A stretch of DNA of 6,348 bases. Origin: Dokdonella sp. (GTDB lineage: Bacteria > Pseudomonadota > Gammaproteobacteria > Xanthomonadales > Rhodanobacteraceae). The stretch is taken from NCBI GenBank assembly GCA_030150315.1, contig JASLGB010000166.1, forward strand, positions 1-6,348. Reading direction: 5' to 3'. How positions within the stretch are numbered: position 1 is the stretch's first letter; every line of letters starts with the position of its first letter. Position numbers and translations under genes: made by a program. The notes below the pieces were generated by a model. It was not told where the DNA came from. It saw only the letters and a list, made by a program, of their open reading frames with translations, and ran no database searches. This document shows, one piece after another, positions 1 through 5,189 of the stretch.

Positions 1-214
1 CGACCACTTCGAGCACGGTCACCACCAGCGCCAGCAGGCCACCGAGCACGAGCAGCCGACGGTCGCGCAGCGGCACACTCCAGCGCAGGCTGCGCTGCCA
101 CGGCAAGGCATCCGCGGCGAAACGCAGCGATGCCGGATCGGAGGCCAGCGGCACCGTACGCAAGGGTCGCGTCGAGGATTCCGGAGCGGGGAGATCGAAA
201 CGATGCGGGGCCAC
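1..214 (-). CDS. N-terminal part of an unidentified membrane protein (partial, runs off left edge)
   Basis: I do not recognise this gene. The minus-strand frame is open from an upstream TGA to the window edge. The only plausible upstream start in it is the GTG at 214-212, giving 71 visible residues beginning MAPHRFDLPAPE. The first 50 or so residues are polar and Pro/Arg-rich, as in a cytoplasmic N-terminal tail. They are followed by basic RDRR and then a hydrophobic run (LLVLGGLLALVVTVLEVV, residues 54-71) that looks like a first transmembrane helix. Codon third positions are strongly G/C, as in the neighbouring real genes, whereas the overlapping ATG frame (246-19) reads as Cys/Arg-rich nonsense. 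No good Shine-Dalgarno is visible before the GTG, so the start is uncertain. A long cytoplasmic tail before the first helix occurs in many membrane glycosyltransferases and transporters, but nothing here selects among them. Confidence 0.6.
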   Translation of the reverse strand, partial: MAPHRFDLPAPESSTRPLRTVPLASDPASLRFAADALPWQRSLRWSVPLRDRRLLVLGGLLALVVTVLEVV

Positions 215-244
215 AAAGGTCGCGCTGCACGAAAAGCGGCGAGC

Positions 245-273
245 ATAGTGAGGCCGCGCTAAAGCGCTGTTAA
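245..273 (-). promoter_or_regulatory. Candidate sigma70-type promoter for the left-edge gene
   Basis: Read on the minus strand, TTAACA (273-268, 5 of 6 matches to TTGACA) is followed after exactly 17 bp by CACTAT (250-245, 3 of 6 to TATAAT but keeping the key A2 and T6). Transcription would begin near 238, about 24 bases before the GTG at 214. The spacer contains a short dyad, GCGCT-TT-AGCGC (256-267), which could be an operator or chance. This is a pattern match only. Confidence 0.3.
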
Positions 274-312
274 ATCACCGTCACGCCGACCGCATTGCGG
301 CCATGCATGGGC

Positions 313-1020
313 TCATGATTTTTTTGCCCGTACGCGCGCAGCCAGCCAGTCTGCTGCGTACTCGGCAGTCGCGGCCGCCATGCGGCCAAGCAACGGGCCG
401 AGATGACCGGCTCCGGGCAGGCGCACGAAATCGGCATCGATGCGGATCGCCAGCACGCGCGCCAGCGACGGCGGCACATCCGCGTCGCGCTCGCCCGACA
501 ACACCAGCGTCGGGCAGCGCGGCGGCTCGGCCTGCGCCATTGCCTCGGCTTCGTCGAGCACCGCGCCCGATTCGTTGCGCCAGCGCCGCGACGCATACAG
601 GCAGGCCGCGTCGTCGGCATCGCTCATCGCGCGTCGCGTGCCGAGCAGGGACGCGCGCCGCCGCCAGGGAATCACGGCCGGCCGCGGTGCCGCTGGCTGG
701 CTGCGCGGTACCAGCGGGTTGACCAGCAGCACCGCTTCCAGCTCCAGCTCGGATGCCACAGACAAGGCCAGGGAGCCGCCGAGGCTGGCGCCGGCCAGGG
801 CAATCGGGCCGCTGATGCCGCGGCACCAGTCCAGCACTTGCGCGCGGTAGTCGGCGTGGCGCGTGGCGGCAAGGCCGGCCGCCACCGGCAGCAGATCCGG
901 CGCCAGCACACTCCAGCCGCGCGTGGCCAGCACGCGCGCCCAGATCGCCCATTCCCAGCCGCCGCCACCGGCACCGTGCACGCAAACCAGCGTCGGTTTC
1001 GTCGAGTCTTTCTCGCGCAT
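313..1020 (-). CDS. Alpha/beta-hydrolase fold protein
   Basis: A 235-residue serine hydrolase of the alpha/beta-hydrolase superfamily, probably cytoplasmic since no signal peptide is visible. The oxyanion-hole motif is HGAGGGGW (from residue 15). The nucleophile elbow is G-A-S-L-G with Ser79. The acid is probably Asp179 in GERDADVP, and the catalytic His206 sits in GAGHLGPL, so the full triad is present in the usual order. The cap between Ser79 and Asp179 is short. These features suggest an esterase/lipase-like or related C-X bond hydrolase, but the substrate cannot be read from the sequence. The ATG at 1020 is the first start after an in-frame stop; its Shine-Dalgarno is weak. The gene is transcribed divergently from the EF-G2 gene and ends 98 bases before the GTG of the next minus-strand gene. 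It could be cotranscribed with that gene, though a separate promoter candidate lies between them. The fold assignment is secure; the role is unknown. Confidence 0.9.
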   Translation of the reverse strand: MREKDSTKPTLVCVHGAGGGGWEWAIWARVLATRGWSVLAPDLLPVAAGLAATRHADYRAQVLDWCRGISGPIALAGASLGGSLALSVASELELEAVLLVNPLVPRSQPAAPRPAVIPWRRRASLLGTRRAMSDADDAACLYASRRWRNESGAVLDEAEAMAQAEPPRCPTLVLSGERDADVPPSLARVLAIRIDADFVRLPGAGHLGPLLGRMAAATAEYAADWLAARVRAKKS

Positions 1021-1188
1021 TGCAGCTTGACCGTCGACCAGGATCGGAGAAGTCTATTCCGGCGCAGCCCCGAGTGGGCCGCGCATCCGCCATGAACGCC
1101 TCCGCGGCAATCGGCGCCCGCCCGCGCTCCGCCGTGCGGACGACCATGACGGCCTCCGCAACGTCCGCAAGCCACGGACGACTTGCCC

Positions 1189-1232
1189 CCGCCGGATCTT
1201 CCGGCGGTCGGAACCGGCCGGTACTGCCGGCC
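1189..1232 (+). promoter_or_regulatory. Tandem inverted repeats upstream of EF-G2 (possible structured leader)
   Basis: Two perfect hairpins lie side by side about 60-105 bases before the EF-G2 start. The first is CCGCCGGA (1189-1196), loop TCT, TCCGGCGG (1200-1207), an 8-bp stem. The second is GGCCGG (1216-1221), loop of 5, CCGGCC (1227-1232). No T-run follows either, so they are not classical intrinsic terminators. I found no convincing -35/-10 pair in the 1021-1293 spacer, so whether these repeats are transcribed is unknown. They may be a leader-RNA structure or protein-binding dyads. Confidence 0.45.
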
Positions 1233-1279
1233 TGTCGATCCGGACATCCGCAGGAAAGCGGGTTCCGGCCATCCAGAAC

Positions 1280-1285
1280 GGGAGG
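1280..1285 (+). promoter_or_regulatory. Shine-Dalgarno deciding the EF-G2 start
   Basis: GGGAGG lies 8 bases before the ATG at 1294. The reading frame is open further upstream, back to a TTG at 1183, but the segment 1183-1293 encodes a low-complexity Pro/Arg/Gly sequence unrelated to EF-G. The Shine-Dalgarno and the family N-terminus (GIRNIALAG) both place the start at 1294. Confidence 0.85.
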
Positions 1286-1293
1286 CTGAAGTC

Positions 1294-3342
1294 ATGCCCT
1301 ACACCACCGAAGGCATTCGGAACATCGCGCTCGCAGGACAGGCAGGCGCCGGCAAAACCACGTTGTTCGAAGCCCTGCTGCATGCCGGCGGCACAATCCA
1401 GACGGCAGGCACGGTCGAGCGCGGGACGACCGTTTCCGACCACGATCCGATGGAAAAGGAACGCCAGCATTCGATCGGCAACGCCATTGCCTCGATCGAC
1501 ATCGGCAACGTTCATCTGAACCTGATCGACACCCCCGGATTTCCCGAATTCCGTGGCGCCACCCTGCCAGCGCTGGCGGCGGTGGAAACCTGCGCGATCG
1601 TGGTCGACGCTGCCGTCGGCGTGACGCATGCGATGCGCCGCGTGATGGAGCGCGCGAAGGAGCGCGACCTGTGCCGGCTCATCGTCGTCAACAAGATCGA
1701 CCACGACGCCGCCGATCTGGAAGGACTGGTCGAATCGCTGCGCGACGAGTTCGGCACGCAATGCCTGCCGATCAACCTGCCGGGAAAGGGTCGCGCCAAG
1801 GTGGTCGACTGCTTCTTCCGCCAGGACGGCGAAACCGATTTCTCCTCCGCCGCGGCGGCGCATCAGCAGATCATCGACCAGGTGGTGGAGATCAACGAGA
1901 CGGTGATGGACCGCTACCTCGACCTCGGCGAGTCGGGACTGTCCGGCCAGGAGCTGCACGACGCCTTCGAGCAGTGCCTGCGCGAAGGCCATCTGGTTCC
2001 GATCTGCTTCGTCTCCGCGCGCAACGGCACCGGCATCAGGGAATTGCTGGAGCTGGCGGTCGCGCTGCTGCCCAATCCGCTGGAAGGCAATCCGCCGCTG
2101 TTCGAGAAAGGCTTCGGCGCGGATGCGAGGCCGATCGAGGCGGTGCCCGATCCCGAGCGACATGTGATCTCCGATGTGTTCAAGATCGTCAACGACCCTT
2201 TCGTCGGCAAGCTGAGCGTGTTCCGTGTCTACCAGGGCACCGTGCGGCGCGACTCGCAATTGTTCATCGACGACGGCCGCAAGCCGTTCAAGGTCGGCCA
2301 CCTGTTCAAGCTCAAGGGCAAGGACCATGTCGAGACCGGGCAGGCGATCCCCGGTGACATCGCTGCGGTCGCCAAGGTCGAGGACATCCATTTCGATGCC
2401 GTGCTGCACGATTCGCGCGACGAGGACCAGATCCACCTGAGGCCGCTGGATTTCCCGCTGCCGATGTTCGGCCTTGCCGTCACGCCGGCACACAAGGGAC
2501 AGGAACAGAAACTCGCCAGCGCACTGGCGCGGCTCGGCGAGGAAGACCCGTGCTTCCGCGTCGAGCACAACCGCGAACTCAACGAGACCATCATCCGCGG
2601 CCTGTCCGACCTGCATCTCAAGCTGATGCTCGATCGCATGAAGGAGCGCTACGGCGTCGAGGTGACGACGCACCCGCCGCGCATCGCCTACCGCGAAACG
2701 ATCGGCGCTCGCGCCGAGGGCCACCATCGCCACAAGAAACAGACCGGCGGCGCCGGGCAGTTTGGCGAGGTGTTCCTGCGCATCGAGCCGCTGCCGCGCG
2801 GCGGCGGCTTCGAATTCGCCGACGAAGTGAAGGGCGGCACGATTCCGAACCAGCTGATTCCGGCCGTCGAAAAAGGCGTACGCCAGGCGCTGGAGCAGGG
2901 TGCGATCGCAGGCTATCCGCTGCAGGACGTGCGCGTCGTCGTCTACGACGGCAAATACCACCCTGTCGACTCGAAGGAGGTCGCCTTCGTCGCTGCCGGC
3001 AGGAAGGCCTTCCTCGACGCGATTGCGAAGGCACGGCCGCAGGTGCTGGAGCCGATCGTGAACCTGGAGGTGACCGTGCCCGACGCGCACATGGGCGACG
3101 TCACCGGCGGGCTTTCATCCAAGCGCGCGCGCATCAACGGCACCGACAGCCTGCGCGGCGGCGAGATCGTCATCAAGGCGCAGGTGCCGCTGGCGGAAGT
3201 GTCCGACTACCAGACCGAGCTGAAGGCGATGACCGGCGGCCAGGGCCGCTACGCAATCGAGTTCAGCCACTACGAGCCGGTGCCGGCGCAGGTGCAAAAG
3301 CAGTTGACCGAGGCGTGGAAGCCGCGCGTCGACGAGGAATAG
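1294..3342 (+). CDS. Elongation factor G-like GTPase, EF-G2 type
   Basis: A 682-residue translational GTPase with the full five-domain EF-G layout, slightly shorter than classical EF-G (about 700). The G domain has the P-loop GQAGAGKT (15-22), G3 DTPGF (79-83), G4 NKID (133-136) and G5 SAR (241-243). Domain II runs from about 290 to 385 and domain III from about 390 to 460. Domain IV (about 465-580) keeps both tip-loop motifs, QTGGAGQFG (483-491) and YHPVDS (555-560). Domain V starts near EPIVNLEV (586). The canonical switch I ERGITI is replaced by ERQHSI (56-61) and the catalytic His of DTPGH is Phe83; these traits fit the EF-G2/FusA2-like paralogues, not housekeeping FusA. The gene stands alone, away from rpsL/rpsG/tuf, which also indicates a paralogue. 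Classical EF-G drives tRNA-mRNA translocation; related EF-G2 proteins bind GTP and ribosomes but their role is debated, so ribosome-dependent GTPase activity here is an open question. Confidence 0.92.
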   Translation: MPYTTEGIRNIALAGQAGAGKTTLFEALLHAGGTIQTAGTVERGTTVSDHDPMEKERQHSIGNAIASIDIGNVHLNLIDTPGFPEFRGATLPALAAVETCAIVVDAAVGVTHAMRRVMERAKERDLCRLIVVNKIDHDAADLEGLVESLRDEFGTQCLPINLPGKGRAKVVDCFFRQDGETDFSSAAAAHQQIIDQVVEINETVMDRYLDLGESGLSGQELHDAFEQCLREGHLVPICFVSARNGTGIRELLELAVALLPNPLEGNPPLFEKGFGADARPIEAVPDPERHVISDVFKIVNDPFVGKLSVFRVYQGTVRRDSQLFIDDGRKPFKVGHLFKLKGKDHVETGQAIPGDIAAVAKVEDIHFDAVLHDSRDEDQIHLRPLDFPLPMFGLAVTPAHKGQEQKLASALARLGEEDPCFRVEHNRELNETIIRGLSDLHLKLMLDRMKERYGVEVTTHPPRIAYRETIGARAEGHHRHKKQTGGAGQFGEVFLRIEPLPRGGGFEFADEVKGGTIPNQLIPAVEKGVRQALEQGAIAGYPLQDVRVVVYDGKYHPVDSKEVAFVAAGRKAFLDAIAKARPQVLEPIVNLEVTVPDAHMGDVTGGLSSKRARINGTDSLRGGEIVIKAQVPLAEVSDYQTELKAMTGGQGRYAIEFSHYEPVPAQVQKQLTEAWKPRVDEE

Positions 3343-3347
3343 AAAAC

Positions 3348-3384
3348 CCCTGCCCGCCACGGTGTCTTGCGCCGGCGGGCAGGG
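3348..3384. terminator. Perfect 11-bp hairpin between convergent genes
   Basis: CCCTGCCCGCC (3348-3358) pairs perfectly with GGCGGGCAGGG (3374-3384) across a 15-base loop, beginning 5 bases after the EF-G2 stop. On the plus strand no T-run follows. On the minus strand the hairpin is followed by GTTTTCT, from the AAAA at 3343-3346. It therefore fits an intrinsic terminator best for transcripts from the ompW side, and for EF-G2 mRNA probably acts as a 3' stabilising or weaker stop structure. Confidence 0.65.
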
Positions 3385-3450
3385 TCGACAACATGCGATG
3401 ACACGCGGGAATCGTTGCGATGGCGCGCGTCACCGGTTGCAGCGAACCCT

Positions 3451-3476
3451 CCCTTCCGCGGATCCGCGCGGAAGGG
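3451..3476 (-). terminator. Hairpin just downstream of ompW
   Basis: CCCTTCCGCG (3451-3460) and CGCGGAAGGG (3467-3476) form a perfect 10-bp stem with a 6-base loop. On the minus strand it starts 7 bases after the ompW stop codon. No clear T-run follows, so it is a terminator-like or 3'-end-protecting structure; the next hairpin (3348-3384) with its T-run may be the actual stop. Confidence 0.55.
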
Positions 3477-3483
3477 ACCTGCA

Positions 3484-4095
3484 TCAGAAGCGGTAGCCGA
3501 GCGCGAAGCCGTACACCATCGGATCGATCACCACCGTGCCGACCTTGGCGCCGTCGACCTTGGCGTCGGTGCGGATGCGCGCCCAGCGCACGTCGCCGGT
3601 CAGGCTCCAGCGATCCGACAGCGCGAAGGCGACACCGGCGTGTGCGGACGGCCCCCACGAATTGCCGAGATCAAGGCGCGTGCCGGCGAGCGGGCCGGTC
3701 TCGTCGATCGAGAAGAAGCGCGTGTAGTTCAGGCCCAGTCCGACGAAGGGATCGATGTTGCCGTTCGGCATGAAATGCCACTGCAGCGTCAGCGTCGGCG
3801 GCAGATGCTTGACCGTCGCCGCCTTGGCGCCGTTGAGCTTGACGTCGTGCTGGAACGGCAATGCGCCGAGCACTTCGACGCCGAGATTCGGCGTAATGCG
3901 GTACTCCACCGAAATCGTCGGGCGCACCGAGCTGCCGACATCGGCGGCCAGCGCCCCCGCGGCCAGATGGCCGTTGTCGGATTTCGGCGTGACCGAATGC
4001 AGGCCGAACTTGACTTCCCAGTCACCGGCATTCGCGGCATGGGCGGCAGGAACCGCGGCGGCAAGGAACAGGATCAGCGGAAGATGGCGCTTCAT
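3484..4095 (-). CDS. ompW: OmpW family outer membrane beta-barrel protein
   Basis: A 203-residue precursor of the OmpW/OprG family, 8-stranded outer-membrane barrels thought to pass small hydrophobic molecules. The start at 4095 is chosen because it gives a clean signal peptide, MKRHLPLILFLAAAVPAAHA, with probable cleavage after AHA-A. The upstream in-frame ATG (4227) would bury that signal 44 residues inside. A modest GAGAG Shine-Dalgarno sits 8 bases ahead. The mature part carries family hallmarks: an N-terminal strand AGDWEVKFG, VTPKSDNG, a conserved LPFQHDVKLNG segment, KHLPPTLTLQWHF, a central PFVGLGLNYTRFF strand, and DVRWARIRTDAKVDG near the end. The protein ends YGFALGYRF, with a terminal Phe as expected for BAM-dependent insertion. 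It is divergent from the fnr-like gene, and an FNR box sits about 42 bp before its predicted start point, suggesting induction at low oxygen. In Pseudomonas the homologue OprG is known to depend on Anr. Confidence 0.93.
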   Translation of the reverse strand: MKRHLPLILFLAAAVPAAHAANAGDWEVKFGLHSVTPKSDNGHLAAGALAADVGSSVRPTISVEYRITPNLGVEVLGALPFQHDVKLNGAKAATVKHLPPTLTLQWHFMPNGNIDPFVGLGLNYTRFFSIDETGPLAGTRLDLGNSWGPSAHAGVAFALSDRWSLTGDVRWARIRTDAKVDGAKVGTVVIDPMVYGFALGYRF

Positions 4096-4130
4096 GGTTT
4101 TCACTCTCGGGGCGTTATTGGTGTGTGGCC

Positions 4131-4136
4131 ATTGTT
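4131..4136 (-). promoter_or_regulatory. Candidate -10 element of the ompW promoter
   Basis: On the minus strand this reads AACAAT, 4 of 6 matches to TATAAT. It predicts transcription from about 4124, a leader of about 29 bases. The FNR box at 4160-4173 is then centred near -42.5, close to the -41.5 typical of class II FNR activation, where the activator site takes the place of a -35 element. Confidence 0.5.
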
Positions 4137-4159
4137 TGACGAGCGGCGCGCATTCGCCG

Positions 4160-4173
4160 TTGACCACAATCAA
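4160..4173. promoter_or_regulatory. FNR/ANR box in the ompW-fnr divergent spacer
   Basis: TTGAC-CACA-ATCAA matches the FNR consensus TTGAT-N4-ATCAA in 9 of 10 defined positions. The single change (T to C at position 5) is the same as in the box upstream of ccoN. It lies between ompW and the FNR-type regulator gene and is best placed to activate ompW; it could also influence the regulator's own promoter, its centre being about 135 bases from that gene's ATG. Confidence 0.8.
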
Positions 4174-4214
4174 TTCGCCGAGCCATTGCGACCGGATGCC
4201 ACAGTGCGGCAAAT

Positions 4215-4223
4215 TGGGATATT
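4215..4223 (+). promoter_or_regulatory. Candidate extended -10 promoter for the fnr-like gene
   Basis: TG-G-GATATT is an extended -10 pattern, the hexamer matching TATAAT in 4 of 6 positions. It predicts initiation near 4230. No good -35 is seen at 17 bp. A weaker alternative is TTGCGA (4186-4191) with CAAATT (4210-4215) at 18 bp. Low certainty. Confidence 0.28.
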
Positions 4224-4231
4224 CCACGCCT

Positions 4232-4248
4232 CCGGAGTACCACTCCGG
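4232..4248 (+). repeat. Perfect 7-bp dyad in the fnr leader
   Basis: CCGGAGT (4232-4238), spacer ACC, ACTCCGG (4242-4248). It lies about 54 bases before the fnr-like ATG and right after the predicted transcription start. It could be a 5'-end hairpin in the mRNA or an operator; the sequence does not resemble an FNR site. Confidence 0.5.
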
Positions 4249-4290
4249 CTACCATTCACGATCGCCGGAAACGGCTCAGCCGCCAATCCC

Positions 4291-4296
4291 AGGAGG
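4291..4296 (+). promoter_or_regulatory. Shine-Dalgarno deciding the fnr start
   Basis: A perfect AGGAGG lies 5 bases before the ATG at 4302. A GTG two codons upstream (4296) is in frame but overlaps this Shine-Dalgarno, so it cannot use it; the start is the ATG. Confidence 0.9.
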
Positions 4297-4301
4297 TGCG
4301 C

Positions 4302-5051
4302 ATGGCCATCGAGAACGGCGTAGCGGGCGTCAAGGAGCTGCGCGATTCGTGCGCGCACTGCTCGCTGAGCCTGTCCTGCCTGCCGTCGGCGATCGGAAAC
4401 CACGATCTCGCCCTGCTCGATGACATGGCCAAGCGCCGGCGGCCGCTGGAACGCGGGGACTACCTGTTCCGCGAAGGCGACCGCCACAGCGCGCTGTTCG
4501 TGGTGCGCAGCGGAGCCATCAAGGTGTCGACGCTGTTCGCTGAGGGCGGAACCCAGGTGCTGGGCTTCCACCTGCCGGGCGAGATTCTCGGCCTCGACGG
4601 CGTGGCCGAAGATCGGCACAAGGCCACCGCGGAGGCGCTGGAGGACTCCAGCGTGTGCGAGATCCCGTTTGCGCGGCTGAGCCAGATCGCCGCGCAGGTG
4701 CCGGCCTTGCAGCGCGAGGTCTACCGCATCGTCAGCCGCGAATTCGTTCGCGAACAACGACATCCAGTCATGATGGGGCGCAAGCACGCGCTGACGCGGC
4801 TGGCGCTGTTCCTGCACAGCGTCGCCGAGCGCCGGCGCCTGCAGGAACTGGACCCGGCCCACTTCCAGCTCAGCATGTCGCGGCAGGATCTGGCCAACTA
4901 CCTCGGGCTGGTCATCGAAACGGTCAGCCGTGCGTTTTCGCGCCTGCAGGCGCTGGGCGTGATCCGCGTGGATCGCCGGCTGGTGCAGGTCCTCGATGCC
5001 GCGGCCCTGGAGCAGATCGCCAATCGCGAGGATGGCGAAGCGCGCGCCTGA
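4302..5051 (+). CDS. fnr: FNR/ANR-type oxygen-sensing transcription regulator
   Basis: A 249-residue Crp/Fnr family regulator, the length of E. coli FNR and Pseudomonas ANR. The N-terminal cluster motif C17-x2-C20-x5-C26 has the same spacing as E. coli C20/C23/C29. The fourth ligand is Cys119 in SVCEIPF, matching C122, so an oxygen-labile [4Fe-4S] cluster is expected. The beta-roll sensor domain spans about 35-125 (GDYLFREGD, LPGEILGLDG) and the dimer helix about 126-155. The C-terminal winged helix contains SMSRQDLANYLGLVIETVSR (191-210), where Glu206, Ser209 and Arg210 match the DNA-contacting residues of FNR and predict binding to TTGAT-N4-ATCAA. Sites close to that sequence occur on both sides of the gene, ahead of ompW and ccoN. 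Without oxygen the protein should dimerise and activate both. The gene ends 138 bases before ccoN and appears to be its own transcription unit. In some genomes the same gene is called anr. Confidence 0.95.
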   Translation: MAIENGVAGVKELRDSCAHCSLSLSCLPSAIGNHDLALLDDMAKRRRPLERGDYLFREGDRHSALFVVRSGAIKVSTLFAEGGTQVLGFHLPGEILGLDGVAEDRHKATAEALEDSSVCEIPFARLSQIAAQVPALQREVYRIVSREFVREQRHPVMMGRKHALTRLALFLHSVAERRRLQELDPAHFQLSMSRQDLANYLGLVIETVSRAFSRLQALGVIRVDRRLVQVLDAAALEQIANREDGEARA

Positions 5052-5067
5052 GTCCGCCGGCGCGCGC
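5040..5067 (+). terminator. GC-rich hairpin over the fnr stop codon
   Basis: GCGCGCGCC (5040-5048) and GGCGCGCGC (5059-5067) form a perfect 9-bp stem with a 10-base loop that contains the TGA stop. There is no T-run after it. It may reduce read-through from fnr into ccoN or shield the mRNA end, but it is not a classical intrinsic terminator. Confidence 0.4.
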
Positions 5068-5106
5068 CCTGCGTACTGCGACACGTCATCGCACACGCAC
5101 TTTCGT

Positions 5107-5120
5107 TTGACAAAAATCAA
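5107..5120. promoter_or_regulatory. FNR/ANR box upstream of ccoN
   Basis: TTGAC-AAAA-ATCAA matches the FNR consensus in 9 of 10 defined positions. The symmetry extends outward, CGTTTGA (5104-5110) against TCAAACG (5117-5123). The centre (5113.5) is 41.5 bp before the start point predicted from the -10-like AAGACT, the standard class II FNR activation geometry. The box therefore predicts low-oxygen induction of the cbb3 oxidase operon by the adjacent regulator. Confidence 0.88.
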
Positions 5121-5142
5121 ACGAGCGGCACACCGCGGGCGC

Positions 5143-5148
5143 AAGACT
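5143..5148 (+). promoter_or_regulatory. Candidate -10 element of the ccoN promoter
   Basis: AAGACT matches TATAAT in only 3 of 6 positions but keeps A2 and T6. It falls exactly where a class II FNR promoter requires it. Predicted start near 5155, leaving a leader of about 35 bases before the ATG. A poor -10 and no -35 are expected of an activator-dependent promoter. Confidence 0.45.
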
Positions 5149-5189
5149 CGTCCCGCACCACTTTCCGATCAATTCCGGGGGGAATCCCG

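Noticed and set aside
19..246. A 75-codon minus-strand ATG frame at the left edge.
   Set aside because: It is Cys/Arg/Trp-rich and ends in the window, while the overlapping GTG frame has normal codon use, a membrane helix and continues past the edge.
1027..1058. TTGACC (1027-1032) with TCTATT (1053-1058) as an EF-G2 promoter.
   Set aside because: The spacing is 20 bp, too long for a good sigma70 promoter, and the -10 is poor.
1092..1289. A small ATG frame in the EF-G2 leader as a possible leader peptide.
   Set aside because: It has no Shine-Dalgarno, a Ser/Gly/Arg-rich sequence without features, and spans both inverted repeats.
1054..3090. A 678-codon open frame on the minus strand opposite EF-G2.
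   Set aside because: It is antisense to a clearly recognisable EF-G family gene and mirrors its codon bias; long antisense frames are common in high-GC DNA. It has no recognisable domain or convincing start signal.
4139..4147. The word ACGAGCGGC beside both FNR regions (also 5121-5129).
   Set aside because: It sits at different distances from the two boxes and is short enough to be chance in GC-rich DNA.
3367..4323. A 318-codon plus-strand open frame opposite ompW.
   Set aside because: It is antisense to a well-supported OmpW protein, with Arg/Ala-rich low-information content.
4170..5144. A 324-codon minus-strand open frame opposite the fnr-like gene.
   Set aside because: It is the shadow of a complete FNR homologue and would cover both regulatory spacers.
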